From positions 1,922,001 through 1,986,000 of the forward strand of contig CAXXGA010000002.1 in the NCBI GenBank assembly GCA_963678585.2: 64,000 bases of DNA, in the 5' to 3' direction. The DNA is from Breoghania sp963678585 (GTDB taxonomy: Bacteria > Pseudomonadota > Alphaproteobacteria > Rhizobiales > Stappiaceae). Numbering within the stretch: position 1 is the stretch's first letter; the number at the start of each line of letters is the position of its first letter. The position numbers and the translations under genes were made by a program. The notes under the pieces were generated by a model. It did not search any database, had not been told where the DNA came from, and saw nothing but the letters and a program-made list of their open reading frames with translations. Shown in pieces: positions 31,576 through 40,976 of this stretch.

Positions 31576-32568
31576 TCACACCTCCTCCTCGTCCTCCATC
31601 GGATCGTAGTCGGAGGTATCGAAACCGAGCAGGTTCCACGACTGCTGCATATGCGGCGGCAACGGTGCGGTCACGTCGAGCTTACCCGAGCGCGTCGGGT
31701 GCGGAATGATGATGCGCCGGGCCAGAAGATGCAGCTTGTTCTGCATGCCCCCGGGCAGCTCCCAGTTCTCGACTTCGAAATATTTCGGGTCGCCAATGAT
31801 CGGGTGACCGATATGGGCGGCATGGGCACGAAGCTGGTGGGTGCGGCCCGTGACCGGCTTCATGCTCAGCCATGCGAGGTTCTGGCCCGCATTGTCGACC
31901 ACCGAATAATAGGTCATGGCGTGCTGGGCGTCGTCGTCGCCGTGGCGCACGATCGCCATCTTCTCGCTGCGCTCCTCACGCGCCAGATAGGTGGAGATCT
32001 TGCCCTGGCGCGGCTTGGGAACGCCCTTCACCAGCGCCCAGTAGACCTTGCGTGCCGAGCGCGCCCGGAACGCTTTGGTGAGCGCCTGCGCCGACTTGCG
32101 CGAACGCGCCACCACCAGACAGCCCGCCGTATCCTTGTCGAGCCGGTGGACGAGCCGCGGCTTGTCGCCGGACTTGTCGGCGAACGCCTCCAGCATGCCG
32201 TCGATATGCCGCTTGGTGCCCGACCCGCCCTGAACCGCCAGCCCCGACGGCTTGTTCAGCACCATCAGGTCTTTGTCCTCATAGAGGATCATCGCCTCGA
32301 TGGCGGCGCGGTCATTGTCGGAGACCTTCCTCGGCGCCTGCTTCTCGATCTTCTTCGGATCGACGCCCAGCGGCGGAATGCGGACCTTCTGGCCCGACGC
32401 CATGCGGGTGTCGGTCTTGACCCGGCCGCCATCCACGCGCACCTGCCCCGTCCGCACCAGCTTTTGAAGCTGGCCGAAGCCCAGTCCGGGGAAATGGCTC
32501 TTGAACCAACGGTCGAGGCGCATGCCGGCCTCGTCGGGTGTCACGGTGCGGGTTTCGATGCCGCTCAT
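31576..32568 (-). CDS. RluC/RluD-family 23S rRNA pseudouridine synthase
   Basis: Converts specific uridines of large-subunit rRNA to pseudouridine; 330 residues. It has an N-terminal S4 RNA-binding domain (about 12-75: GMRLDRWFKSHFPGLGFGQL, QVRVDGGRVK) and a catalytic domain with the essential Asp in PRLVHRLDKDTAGCLVVAR, then KPVTGRTHQLRAH. An acidic tail DPMEDEEEV ends the protein. Codons upstream of ATG 32568 do not look conserved. The gene heads the rluC-HAD-atp12 series; a 409-base gap separates it from the HAD gene and contains a small gene on the other strand. Confidence 0.92.
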   Translation of the reverse strand: MSGIETRTVTPDEAGMRLDRWFKSHFPGLGFGQLQKLVRTGQVRVDGGRVKTDTRMASGQKVRIPPLGVDPKKIEKQAPRKVSDNDRAAIEAMILYEDKDLMVLNKPSGLAVQGGSGTKRHIDGMLEAFADKSGDKPRLVHRLDKDTAGCLVVARSRKSAQALTKAFRARSARKVYWALVKGVPKPRQGKISTYLAREERSEKMAIVRHGDDDAQHAMTYYSVVDNAGQNLAWLSMKPVTGRTHQLRAHAAHIGHPIIGDPKYFEVENWELPGGMQNKLHLLARRIIIPHPTRSGKLDVTAPLPPHMQQSWNLLGFDTSDYDPMEDEEEV

Positions 32569-32708
32569 CTTGAAAGCGCTTTCGCTGGCGTTGAAATCTC
32601 GCGCCTTATAGCGATCATCGCGCGCCAGCGCCATTCCCCGCATCACAATTCGCAGGCAAAACGGGCCTTGAGCCCAAAGCAGCCTGTCGGATACCGCGAA
32701 CCGCGCCT

Positions 32709-33212
32709 TCAGGCGGGCCGGAAGACGAGCGCCAGTCCGTTGATGCAATGACGCTTGCCGGTCGGCGGCGGACCGTCGTCGAAGACATGGCCCAGATGCC
32801 CACCGCACCGCGCGCAATGCTCCTCGGTACGGGCGATAATCAGCTTGTGATCCGTGCGATAGCCCACCGCATCCGGCAGGGTTCGGGTAAAACTCGGCCA
32901 GCCCGTGCCGCTGTCGAACTTGTCGGCAGAGGAAAACACCGCCAGATCGCAGCCCGCACAGTGGAACCGCCCCTCGCGCTTTTCATCGTTGAGCGGACTG
33001 GTGAAGGGCCGCTCGGTCGCTTCCTCGCGAAGCACCGCGAACTGCTCCGGCGTCAGGCGCTCGCGCCATTGCGCCTCGCTATAGGCGATTTCGAAAACAC
33101 CCTCAGGCGTATCGCCGGCCCGGCGCACCCAATAGGCCCCGCCCGCCAGAACGATTGCAGCCCCGCCCAGAAGCAGACCGCGCCTGCCGATCCTTGTATC
33201 CGCCACCCACAA
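32709..33212 (-). CDS. msrB: Exported peptide-methionine (R)-S-oxide reductase MsrB, Tat-type signal
   Basis: A 167-residue MsrB that repairs methionine-R-sulfoxide. The N-terminus has a twin-arginine-like signal, RIGRRGLLLGGAAIVLAGGA, so the enzyme is probably exported to the periplasm or anchored there. The catalytic domain has two zinc CxxC pairs (CAGC, CARC), SGTGWPSF, GHLGHVFDDGP and the catalytic Cys in RHCINGLALVF. An export signal is unusual beside the common cytosolic MsrB. The electron donor is not visible nearby. It is divergent from the patatin-like gene. Confidence 0.93.
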   Translation of the reverse strand: MWVADTRIGRRGLLLGGAAIVLAGGAYWVRRAGDTPEGVFEIAYSEAQWRERLTPEQFAVLREEATERPFTSPLNDEKREGRFHCAGCDLAVFSSADKFDSGTGWPSFTRTLPDAVGYRTDHKLIIARTEEHCARCGGHLGHVFDDGPPPTGKRHCINGLALVFRPA

Positions 33213-33443
33213 CCTCCCTTACGGTGCGTCCCCCATCCATGCGCCGAGCATAAGGGATAGGTATTCAACGCGGCATCACAGCTTCGCGACCCTTTACCAA
33301 CGCGGAAAGGTTCGCGCCGCATCATGGCTGCAGTCCTTGCGCCGCGGCGCGGACAGGCCCATGATCTACATGCAGTTTATCGGGGAAACTGGTCACAGCA
33401 CCACGCCACGGAAACTTCCCGGCAGAAAGCAGGAAACGCTTTC

Positions 33444-35984
33444 ATGAAGGAGATCGAACTGCGGTTGGCGCTCGTACTCTACGGGGGCGTGTCGCTGGCG
33501 GTCTATATGCACGGCGTCTCACGCGAGGTGCTGGCGATGGTGCGCGCCTCCACTACGCACCGCTCCCTCCGTTCCGAAGAAAACGCCGATCCCGCGGAAG
33601 ACGACGATCCCGCCATCCTTTGTGCCGCAAGCGATCTAGGCTCGCCGGTGGAAGCCGCCTGGCGACGGGTATTCGATGCTCTGGCCCAGACGGTCGAAGT
33701 CCGCGTCGTGGTCGACGCATTGTCCGGAGCCTCCGCAGGCGGCGTCAACGCCATCATGCTGGCGCGCGCCCTCGCGCACGACCTGCCCCTCACCGATCAT
33801 CGGGCCATGTGGCTGGAAAACGCCGACGTCACCCGCCTCTCAAAACCGCAGGACGGCCTCTCGCGCTATTTCAAGCGCACGGTCTCCCCCGTGATCGACC
33901 GCCTTGTCAGCCGGGCCCTGAAAAGTCAGATCGATGACGAGGAAACCCGCGAGAAGCTTCGCGCCTTCGTCCAGTCGCGCTGGTTCACCCCGCCCTTTTC
34001 CGGCGAACGCTTCGCAGGCTGGATGCTGGACGCCTGCGCCCGTATGGACGAACACTGGTGCGAGAACGCGACGCTGCTGCCGCGCGGCCAGCGGCTCGAC
34101 CTGTTCGTGACGCTCACCGACTATCACGGCGAACGCCGCAAGGTTCTGCTGGGCGGAACGACCACGCTGGAAGAGACAGAACACCGCCGCATCCTGCATT
34201 TTTGCGCACAGGCCCGCGCCAACCGCATCGAGAGCAATCTGGGCCGCAGGAACGTGCCCGACGTGGTGTTCGCGGCTCGCGCCACCGCCTCCTTCCCCGG
34301 CGCGTTCCCGCCCGCAACAGTGACGGAGATGGACGCGCTGCTTGAGGAGCGCGGCGAACCATGGCCCGAGCGCAACCATTTCCTGCGCAAGACGCTTGGC
34401 ATCGATCCCGAGGATCCCGTCTCCCCGGTCTTCGTGGACGGCTCCGTCGTCATGAACAAGCCATTTGCCCCCGTGATCGAGGCGATCAGCGACCGTCCGG
34501 CCATGCGCGAGGTGGTCCGGCGACTGATCTATGTCGACCCGGTGCCGGAAACCGTGCGACGCCAGATCGACCGGGAGAGCGTGCCCGGCTTCTTCCGCAT
34601 CATTCTCGCCTCGCTTGCCCATATCCCGCGAAACGAGCCCATCGGCGACGATCTGGCGGGCATCGAGGAAGGCAACCGCAAGGCCCGCCACCTGAGCGAC
34701 CTGATCGCGGCAAGCGAACCGCTCGTGGAGCGCGAGGTGGAGACGATTCTCTGCCGGGAGACCGACGGCTCCCTGACCGCCCGGCGCGTGCGCGCCTGCC
34801 GTCGCGAGGCCAATGAAGCCGCCCACCGACAGGCCGGTTTCATGCACATGCCCTATCTGAAGCTGAAGATGGCAGCCCTCGGCGAGCGCCTCGCAGGCTT
34901 CATCGCCAGCCTGATTTCTGACGGCGACGACCCGACCCTGGAACGGATGCTCAACGAGCGCATGACCGACTATCTGCATGCGCTTGAGGAAGCGCCGGGC
35001 GACAAAACCGGCGCTCCCGCCGTCCCTCTGCCGCTCGCCAGTTTCCTGCGTGCGCTCGACGTCGATTACCGGATCCGCCGCCTGCGCTTCGTCATCCGGC
35101 GACTGAACACGCTCTACACCCTTCCCGACCTCAACAGTTTCGAAGATACCTCCGAACAGCTCGACGATCTGAAAGGCACGCTGTACGCCCAGATCGAACA
35201 CCTGTCGCAATACTGGCGTCCCTCCGCCTATGACGCAGAAACCCGCCGCGCGGCGCATCTTCTGGCGGCATCGCCAGCCAGCAGTCTGGATGCGACAAGG
35301 ACCTTTCTAGAACGCCTCGCCGAGATCATGTCGCTCGACGAACTGGACCTGTTGCATGACGACATCGTGAGCGCGGTGGATCACGCCTTCATTGCGCCGC
35401 GCCTGCGCCGTCGCTTCACCGGAGCCTATATCGGCTTCGCCTTCTACGACCTGATCACCTTCCCGGTCATGCAGCGGCAAGAAATCACCGAAGTGAACGA
35501 GGTTCTGGTCGACCGCATCTCCGCGGCCGATCCGTGCGCGCTGAGCGAGGACGGGGTCAAGCTGAAAGGAGCGGCCCTCTCGCTGTTCGGCGCGTTCTTC
35601 AACCGCGCATGGCGCGAACACGATTATCTGTGGGGCCGCCTCAACGCGGCCGACAAGTTGCTGTCTACGGTGCTCGCAGCAGTGGGCGAACGCAAACCCG
35701 CCAATCTCGACACCGAAGCGCTGCGCGAAGGGCTGTTTCAGGCCATCGTGGAGGAAGAGTCCGAGAACCTGGGAACCGATCCCGACCTGATCCCCGGCCT
35801 GCGCGCCCTGATCGCGGAGACTTTTCGAAACGGAAAGATGAGCCTGAACCCGACGCCCGGCGAGGCAGAGAAGCAGGAACGGCCACCGCGCACCGCACCC
35901 GGAAAGCTCGAACCACAAGACGTCGACGATGCCCCGGGCTCAAGCGTGGAAGCTCGCGGCAATTTGCATAACGTCACCTCGTGA
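33444..35984 (+). CDS. Large patatin-like phospholipase
   Basis: A patatin-related protein of 846 residues. The N-terminal 400 residues hold the patatin lipase core: oxyanion region LYGGVSLAVYMHGVSREVL (about 10), nucleophile Ser in ALSGASAGGVNAIMLA (G-x-S-x-G, about 97), and catalytic Asp in VFVDGSVVMNKPFAP (D-G-S, about 331). The C-terminal half is helical (DUF3376-like) with no membrane segment. It probably hydrolyses acyl chains of phospholipids. ATG 33444 has AGGAAA at eight bases. It lies 30 bases before two desaturase-like genes on the same strand, which suggests a lipid-modifying unit. Confidence 0.9.
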   Translation: MKEIELRLALVLYGGVSLAVYMHGVSREVLAMVRASTTHRSLRSEENADPAEDDDPAILCAASDLGSPVEAAWRRVFDALAQTVEVRVVVDALSGASAGGVNAIMLARALAHDLPLTDHRAMWLENADVTRLSKPQDGLSRYFKRTVSPVIDRLVSRALKSQIDDEETREKLRAFVQSRWFTPPFSGERFAGWMLDACARMDEHWCENATLLPRGQRLDLFVTLTDYHGERRKVLLGGTTTLEETEHRRILHFCAQARANRIESNLGRRNVPDVVFAARATASFPGAFPPATVTEMDALLEERGEPWPERNHFLRKTLGIDPEDPVSPVFVDGSVVMNKPFAPVIEAISDRPAMREVVRRLIYVDPVPETVRRQIDRESVPGFFRIILASLAHIPRNEPIGDDLAGIEEGNRKARHLSDLIAASEPLVEREVETILCRETDGSLTARRVRACRREANEAAHRQAGFMHMPYLKLKMAALGERLAGFIASLISDGDDPTLERMLNERMTDYLHALEEAPGDKTGAPAVPLPLASFLRALDVDYRIRRLRFVIRRLNTLYTLPDLNSFEDTSEQLDDLKGTLYAQIEHLSQYWRPSAYDAETRRAAHLLAASPASSLDATRTFLERLAEIMSLDELDLLHDDIVSAVDHAFIAPRLRRRFTGAYIGFAFYDLITFPVMQRQEITEVNEVLVDRISAADPCALSEDGVKLKGAALSLFGAFFNRAWREHDYLWGRLNAADKLLSTVLAAVGERKPANLDTEALREGLFQAIVEEESENLGTDPDLIPGLRALIAETFRNGKMSLNPTPGEAEKQERPPRTAPGKLEPQDVDDAPGSSVEARGNLHNVTS

Positions 35985-36014
35985 TTTACCTTTGCTGCAT
36001 TGCGGTCGCGGCAG

Positions 36015-36893
36015 ATGTTGCGCATCGATTGGAAGGCGGCAGTCCGGCTGCCCCCAGATATCGGGCCAGGGAATTTCGGGAAAAATCCAGTGATCCATGT
36101 CGTTTCCGGCCTGCGGCTGCTCGTCGAATACGCGCTGCTCTTCGCCGCGATTTATGCCGTGACGCTGATCATCTATTTCACCACCGGCCTCGCGCTGACA
36201 TGGGTGAACCGACGCTATCCCGAACGTCGTATCCAGCCGACCCGCGACGGCAGCCACCGCATCCGCCGTGAAATCCACTCCTCCATGAAGGCGCTGGCGA
36301 CCTCCTGCCTGCTGCTGACAGCGGGTTTCTTCGCCCAGCTCAAGGACTGGACCATCACACCGCTGGAGGCGAACTGGTGGTCGGTGCCGCTGATGTTCGC
36401 CGTCTCCATGTTCCTCTATGACGCGTGGTTCTACTGGGGCCACCGGCTCTTGCACCTGCCCGCCTTCTACCGCTTCCACGCCCCGCACCACGCCTCGCTG
36501 GCCCCCACGCCGTGGAGCAACGATTCATCGACCACCGTCGATACGCTGATCGAGCACAGCTACTATCTCGTGGTCTGGTTCGTGCTGCCGATCCCCGCGC
36601 TTGCGCTCTTCGCACAGCGGCTCTTCGATCAGATCTCCGGCATGATCGGCCACGCGGGCTTTGAATATTTCGCCTCGCCCACCTCGCGTTGGCCCTGGCC
36701 CTTCATCTGCACGAGTTTCCACGACCTGCACCATTCCAGCTTTCGCTACAATTACGGCAACTTCTTCTCGCTCTGGGACCGCATGATGGGAACCGTCGAT
36801 CCCCGCTATGACGACATGGTCAAGGCATTCGAGGGCGCCCCGGAGACCGGCAAAGCAGCCACACCCGATACGGGAGCCAAGAGCGATGGGTGA
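36015..36893 (+). CDS. Sterol desaturase/fatty acid hydroxylase family protein (copy 1)
   Basis: Integral membrane di-iron oxygenase of the fatty acid hydroxylase superfamily, 292 residues with about four to five helices. The eight-His metal site is present in three boxes: WGHRLLH, FHAPHHAS, and HDLHHSSFRYNYGNFFSLWD. Likely hydroxylates or desaturates an acyl or isoprenoid lipid; the substrate is unknown. The start is uncertain (ATG 36015, or GTG 36090 nearer to the first helix). The 3' end overlaps the next gene by eight bases. A diverged tandem copy follows. Confidence 0.9.
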   Translation: MLRIDWKAAVRLPPDIGPGNFGKNPVIHVVSGLRLLVEYALLFAAIYAVTLIIYFTTGLALTWVNRRYPERRIQPTRDGSHRIRREIHSSMKALATSCLLLTAGFFAQLKDWTITPLEANWWSVPLMFAVSMFLYDAWFYWGHRLLHLPAFYRFHAPHHASLAPTPWSNDSSTTVDTLIEHSYYLVVWFVLPIPALALFAQRLFDQISGMIGHAGFEYFASPTSRWPWPFICTSFHDLHHSSFRYNYGNFFSLWDRMMGTVDPRYDDMVKAFEGAPETGKAATPDTGAKSDG

Positions 36894-37680
36894 GAATCTG
36901 GTCGCCGCCGGAGAGTTCGCGCTGGGCTTCCTGCCATGGTGGGGAACCGTCTACGCGATCAATCTCTTTCTCTATTTCGCCACCGGCTGGGTTCTGGTCG
37001 CCATCCAGAACCGCTATCCCGAACGCCGCATCCAGCAGAACCGTCGCGGCGAGAAGCGAATGAAGAAGGAAATCCGCCAGAGCGTGATCTCGCTTCTGGT
37101 CACCACCGGCTGCATGGCGGGCGGGCTCTACCTGCAATATCGCGGGCTGACGCTGTTTGCCCCACTGGAGCTTTCCTGGTGGTCGGTGCCGGCGATGTTC
37201 GTCGTCTCGATCTGTGTTTTCGACGCGTGGTTTTACTGGATGCACCGCTTCATGCACACGAAGCTGATGTACCGCTTCCATGCCGAGCATCACCGCTCCG
37301 TCGCCCCGACCGTGTGGAGCACCTACAACGACGACCTCGTCGATGCCTTCGTGATGCAGTGCTATTACCTGTGGGCGCCGCTCGTGCTACCCATCCCCGC
37401 CGCCGTACTGATCGTCCACCGGGTCTATGACCACTTCAACGGCACGATCGGCCATTCAGGCTTCGAGTTCTGGGCGAGCCCGGCTGCGCGCGCGCCCTCC
37501 CCCATGGTCTGCGTCACCTTTCACGACCAGCACCATTCCCGATTCAAATATAATTTCGCCAACTTCTTTTCCTTCTGGGATCGGCTGATGGGCACCATCG
37601 ACCCGAAATACGACGAAGCGGTTCGCGGTTTCGAGCGCATGGGCAGCAAGCCGGACAAGGCCGGACAGGCGGCGGAGTAG
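36886..37680 (+). CDS. Sterol desaturase/fatty acid hydroxylase family protein (copy 2)
   Basis: A 264-residue paralogue of the preceding gene with the same three His boxes (WMHRFMH, FHAEHHRSV, HDQHHSRFKYNFANFFSFWD) and the shared segment RYPERRIQ after the first helix. ATG 36886 overlaps the previous stop (ATGGGTGA) and has GGGAG at ten bases, so the two are translated together. The pair may form a heteromeric or sequential lipid hydroxylase. It is followed by crcB after 20 bases. Confidence 0.92.
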   Translation: MGENLVAAGEFALGFLPWWGTVYAINLFLYFATGWVLVAIQNRYPERRIQQNRRGEKRMKKEIRQSVISLLVTTGCMAGGLYLQYRGLTLFAPLELSWWSVPAMFVVSICVFDAWFYWMHRFMHTKLMYRFHAEHHRSVAPTVWSTYNDDLVDAFVMQCYYLWAPLVLPIPAAVLIVHRVYDHFNGTIGHSGFEFWASPAARAPSPMVCVTFHDQHHSRFKYNFANFFSFWDRLMGTIDPKYDEAVRGFERMGSKPDKAGQAAE

Positions 37681-37700
37681 GCACGACAGGCAATCAACGC

Positions 37701-38081
37701 ATGAAAAACGTACTTATCGTCGCGCTCGGCGGCGGCATCGGCGCGGCAGGCCGCCATCTCGTCGGCCTTCTCATGATGCGCCTCTTCGGCACCGGTTTTC
37801 CCTATGGCACGCTGACCGTGAACATTCTCGGCTCGTTCCTGATGGGGCTGCTCATCGCCACGCTTTCGCGCATGGACGGTTCATCGCATGGGTTGCGGCT
37901 GCTCGTCGCCACCGGCATGCTCGGCGGCTTCACGACCTTCTCGTCCTTCTCGCTGGATTTCGCCACGCTTTGGGAACGCGGCCAGATGGAACTGGCCGCC
38001 GGCTATGCCGCGATCACGGTGATCGTCTCCATCGCCGCGCTCTTTGCGGCGCTGTGGCTGGTGCGCACGGTCGCGGGATAA
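37701..38081 (+). CDS. crcB: Fluoride channel CrcB/Fluc
   Basis: Dual-topology fluoride exporter, 126 residues with four helices. Family motifs: GGGIGAAGRHLVG (N-terminal), YGTLTVNILGSFLMGLL with the pore Asn, and GGFTTFSSFSLD with the Phe-box and central Na+ site. A single-gene version (homodimer). No fluoride riboswitch is seen, since the gene directly follows the desaturase pair. It is convergent with rarA, 12 bases apart. Confidence 0.95.
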   Translation: MKNVLIVALGGGIGAAGRHLVGLLMMRLFGTGFPYGTLTVNILGSFLMGLLIATLSRMDGSSHGLRLLVATGMLGGFTTFSSFSLDFATLWERGQMELAAGYAAITVIVSIAALFAALWLVRTVAG

Positions 38082-38093
38082 AGAGCGTTCCAC

Positions 38094-39407
38094 TCAGGGT
38101 TTACTGTTCCGCTCACGACGCAGCTTTGCCCAGTAGTCGAGCCGCTTCCTCACCTCACGCTCGAATCCCCGCTCCACAGGCTCGTAGAAGGTCTGACGCC
38201 CCATCTGCTCGGGGAAGAACTCCTGGCCCGAAAAGGCGTCGGGGTAATCGTGATCGTAGGCGTAGCCCTCGTGGTAGCCCATGTCCTTCATGAGCTTGGT
38301 CGGTGCGTTGAGGATATGGCGCGGCGGCGGCAGCGAACCGAACGCCTTGGCCGCAGCCATCGCGTTTGCATACCCCATGTACATCGCATTCGACTTGGGC
38401 GCGCAGGCGATATAGAGGCACGCCTGTACGAGCCCGTGCTCGCCCTCCGGCGAACCGATGATCTTGTAATGCTCCAGCCCCGCCACCGCGATCACCAGCG
38501 CCTGCGGATCGGCCATGCCGACCTCTTCCGTCGCCATGCGCACCAGCCGCCGCCCGATGAAGAGCGGGTCTTCCCCCGCATCGAGCATGCGCGCCAGATA
38601 GTAAAGCGCCGCGTCGGGATCCGACCCGCGGATCGACTTCTGCAGGGCGGAGGCGAGATTATAGTGCCCCTCCGATGACTTGTCGTAGACGGGGGCCCGC
38701 CGCTGGACGATCTCCTGAAGCATCTCCGCATCGAAGATCTCGCCTTCGCGCGCCGCGCGCCAGACGTCTTCGGCCAGCGTCAGCGAGGCGCGCCCGTCCC
38801 CATCCGCCATGCGGATCAGCACACCGCGCGCTTCCTCGTCGAGAGGCAGCGGACGGCCTTCCAATTCTTCCGCACGCGCCAGCAGCTTCTCCACGCCGGA
38901 AGCCTCCAGCGACTTGAAGCTCATCACATGGGCCCGGGACAGAAGCGCGGCATTGAGTTCAAATGAGGGATTTTCCGTCGTCGCTCCCACCAGCGTGACG
39001 GTGCCATCCTCCATCACAGGCAGGAAGCTGTCCTGCTGGGCACGGTTGAAGCGGTGGATCTCGTCAACGAAGAGAAGCGTGCTGCGCCCGGACATGCGCC
39101 GCATGCGGGCGGTCTCGAACACCTTCTTCAGATCGGCAACACCGGAAAAGATCGCCGAAATCTGCTCGAACGCCAGATCGGTCTCATTGGCAAGCAACCG
39201 GGCGACCGTCGTCTTGCCGGTTCCCGGAGGCCCCCAGAAAATGAGAGACCCGAGCGAGCCGGAGTTCAGCATTCGCGTCAGCGCGCCTTCGGGCCCGACA
39301 ATATGGTCCTGCCCGACCACCTCGCTCAGTTTTTCCGGGCGCAAGCGGTCGGCAAGCGGGCGCGGCGCGTTATTGGCCGGTCCGGAGGCTGCGAAGAGGT
39401 CGCTCAT
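38094..39407 (-). CDS. rarA: Replication-associated recombination protein RarA (MgsA)
   Basis: A clamp-loader-like AAA+ ATPase acting at stalled replication forks, 437 residues. Walker A is GPPGTGKTTVARLLA, Walker B LLFVDEIHRFNRAQQD, sensor 1 VGATTENPSFELN; the C-terminal tetramerisation region has SDPDAALYYLARMLDAGEDP and KSNAMYMGYANAM. ATG 39407 gives the usual N-terminus (PLADRLRPEKLSEVVGQDHI); AAGGA lies ten bases upstream. Downstream of degQ-type gene on the same strand but separated by a hairpin. Confidence 0.95.
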   Translation of the reverse strand: MSDLFAASGPANNAPRPLADRLRPEKLSEVVGQDHIVGPEGALTRMLNSGSLGSLIFWGPPGTGKTTVARLLANETDLAFEQISAIFSGVADLKKVFETARMRRMSGRSTLLFVDEIHRFNRAQQDSFLPVMEDGTVTLVGATTENPSFELNAALLSRAHVMSFKSLEASGVEKLLARAEELEGRPLPLDEEARGVLIRMADGDGRASLTLAEDVWRAAREGEIFDAEMLQEIVQRRAPVYDKSSEGHYNLASALQKSIRGSDPDAALYYLARMLDAGEDPLFIGRRLVRMATEEVGMADPQALVIAVAGLEHYKIIGSPEGEHGLVQACLYIACAPKSNAMYMGYANAMAAAKAFGSLPPPRHILNAPTKLMKDMGYHEGYAYDHDYPDAFSGQEFFPEQMGRQTFYEPVERGFEREVRKRLDYWAKLRRERNSKP

Positions 39408-39484
39408 CGGCGCATCGTTCCTTGTTCGATACCCAAGGATATAGGCCCCGGACGGCCTTGCCGACAACACTGCCTGTGGAAAGC

Positions 39485-39515
39485 GAAAGGGCATGACAGC
39501 CGGTCACGCCCTTTC
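39485..39515 (-). terminator. Probable terminator after the Do-like protease gene
   Basis: GAAAGGGC-A-TGAC pairs with GTCA-C-GCCCTTTC (one mismatch). It lies 18 bases after the protease stop. The T-run is short, so it may be partial. Confidence 0.5.
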
Positions 39516-39533
39516 CCGCGCTTCAAAGTGGCC

Positions 39534-40976
39534 TCAACCCCTGACTGCAAAGCGCAGCACGCGCCCTTCACGGCTCACTTCCACGCGCCACACATTCGGA
39601 CGCGAGCGGGACATGGAGGCCAGAGCGCGCGTGCTCGTCACATCGTCCTGATTGATCGTCAGGATGACATCGCCGGAACGCAGGCCGACGCGCTCCGCAG
39701 GCGAACCGGGCGCGATATCGACCACCACGACCCCCTCCTCATCCGACGACATCGCCAGTTCCTCCGCCACCGCGGGCGAGAGGTTTTCAACCGTTGCGCC
39801 GGTGAACGGCGAACGCCCGCCGATCTCACGCGTATCGCGCGGCACGGTCTCGGGGGCGGCTTCCAGCGAGATGTCGAGCTTTGCCTCGCGACCATCGGAA
39901 AGAACCGTCAGCTCCGCCCGGGTGCCGAGCTTCTTTGTCGCCAACCGGTAGCCAAAGGCGTTCGGGTCTTCCACCGGCACGCCATCGACCGCCAGGATCA
40001 GGTCGCCGACATGCAACCGTGCACGCTCGGACGGCGAGCCCTTGGCGATACGCGTCACCAGAACGCCACGCGGCCTGTCGAGGCCCATGCCTTCCGCAAT
40101 ATCGGCGGTCACCGCCTGAAGCGACGCGCCGACCCACGGACGACGCACCTTGCCACCATGTTCAGCCGCATCGGCGATGAGCTTGACCATGTTGACGGGG
40201 ATCGCGAAGCCGATACCGTTGGAGCCGCCGGAGCGCGAATAGATGGCGGAATTGATGCCGACCAGATTGCCCGCCATATCGACCAGCGCGCCGCCGGAAT
40301 TTCCGGGATTGATGGAGGCATCCGTCTGGATGAAAAACTGGTAGTCGGAAACGCCCACGTGGGTGCGTGCCACGGCGGAAACGATGCCCTGCGTCACCGT
40401 CTGGCCGACGCCGAAGGGATTGCCCAGCGCCAGCACGATGTCGCCCACAGCGAGTTGGTCACTGTCGCCGAAGGCGATGTGCGGGAAGTCGCCCGATCCG
40501 TCCTTGATCCTGAGCACGGCCAGATCTGTGCGCTCGTCCTTCAGCACGATGTCGCAATCGAATTCACGCCGGTCCGACAACGCCACGCGCACCTCGTCGG
40601 CATCCTTGATGACGTGGTGATTGGTGATGATGATGCCGTCGGAGGAGATGATCACGCCGGATCCCAGAGACCGCTGTACGCGCTGGCGCGGTTGACCGAA
40701 ATCGCCCTGATCGCCGAAGAAGCGGCGGAAGAACGGGTCGTTGAAAAACGGCGACATGCGCCGCTGGGCCACAACCCGGCTCGCATAGACGTTGACGACC
40801 GCAGGCGCGACCTTCTTCACGATGGGCGCGAAGGAGAGTTTGATCTCGGCGGCCGACTGGGGAACGGCTGTCTCGGCATGAGCAGCAGGCGCCAAGGGCC
40901 CGGCTGCCATCAATGAGAGGGAAAGCCCGAAGGCAGCGACGGTCCGCGCCAGCGGGCGAGAAAGAGTAGAGCGCAT
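39534..40976 (-). CDS. Periplasmic Do/HtrA-type serine protease
   Basis: A 480-residue DegP/DegQ-family protease. The signal peptide (about 1-34) ends in AHA. The trypsin-like domain has the catalytic triad His in IITNHHVIKDADEV, Asp in DERTDLAVLRI and Ser in INPGNSGGALVDMAGNLVG; two PDZ domains follow (about 270-360 and 385-475). It degrades or refolds damaged envelope proteins. In related genomes a Do protease often lies next to rplQ and rarA; here the stretch to rplQ is filled by about 8 kb of accessory genes. Whether it is DegP, DegQ or MucD by function cannot be told. Confidence 0.93.
   Translation of the reverse strand: MRSTLSRPLARTVAAFGLSLSLMAAGPLAPAAHAETAVPQSAAEIKLSFAPIVKKVAPAVVNVYASRVVAQRRMSPFFNDPFFRRFFGDQGDFGQPRQRVQRSLGSGVIISSDGIIITNHHVIKDADEVRVALSDRREFDCDIVLKDERTDLAVLRIKDGSGDFPHIAFGDSDQLAVGDIVLALGNPFGVGQTVTQGIVSAVARTHVGVSDYQFFIQTDASINPGNSGGALVDMAGNLVGINSAIYSRSGGSNGIGFAIPVNMVKLIADAAEHGGKVRRPWVGASLQAVTADIAEGMGLDRPRGVLVTRIAKGSPSERARLHVGDLILAVDGVPVEDPNAFGYRLATKKLGTRAELTVLSDGREAKLDISLEAAPETVPRDTREIGGRSPFTGATVENLSPAVAEELAMSSDEEGVVVVDIAPGSPAERVGLRSGDVILTINQDDVTSTRALASMSRSRPNVWRVEVSREGRVLRFAVRG

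Noticed and set aside
37681..37700. Fluoride riboswitch before crcB
   Set aside because: Only 20 bases separate crcB from the desaturase gene; no room for the fold.
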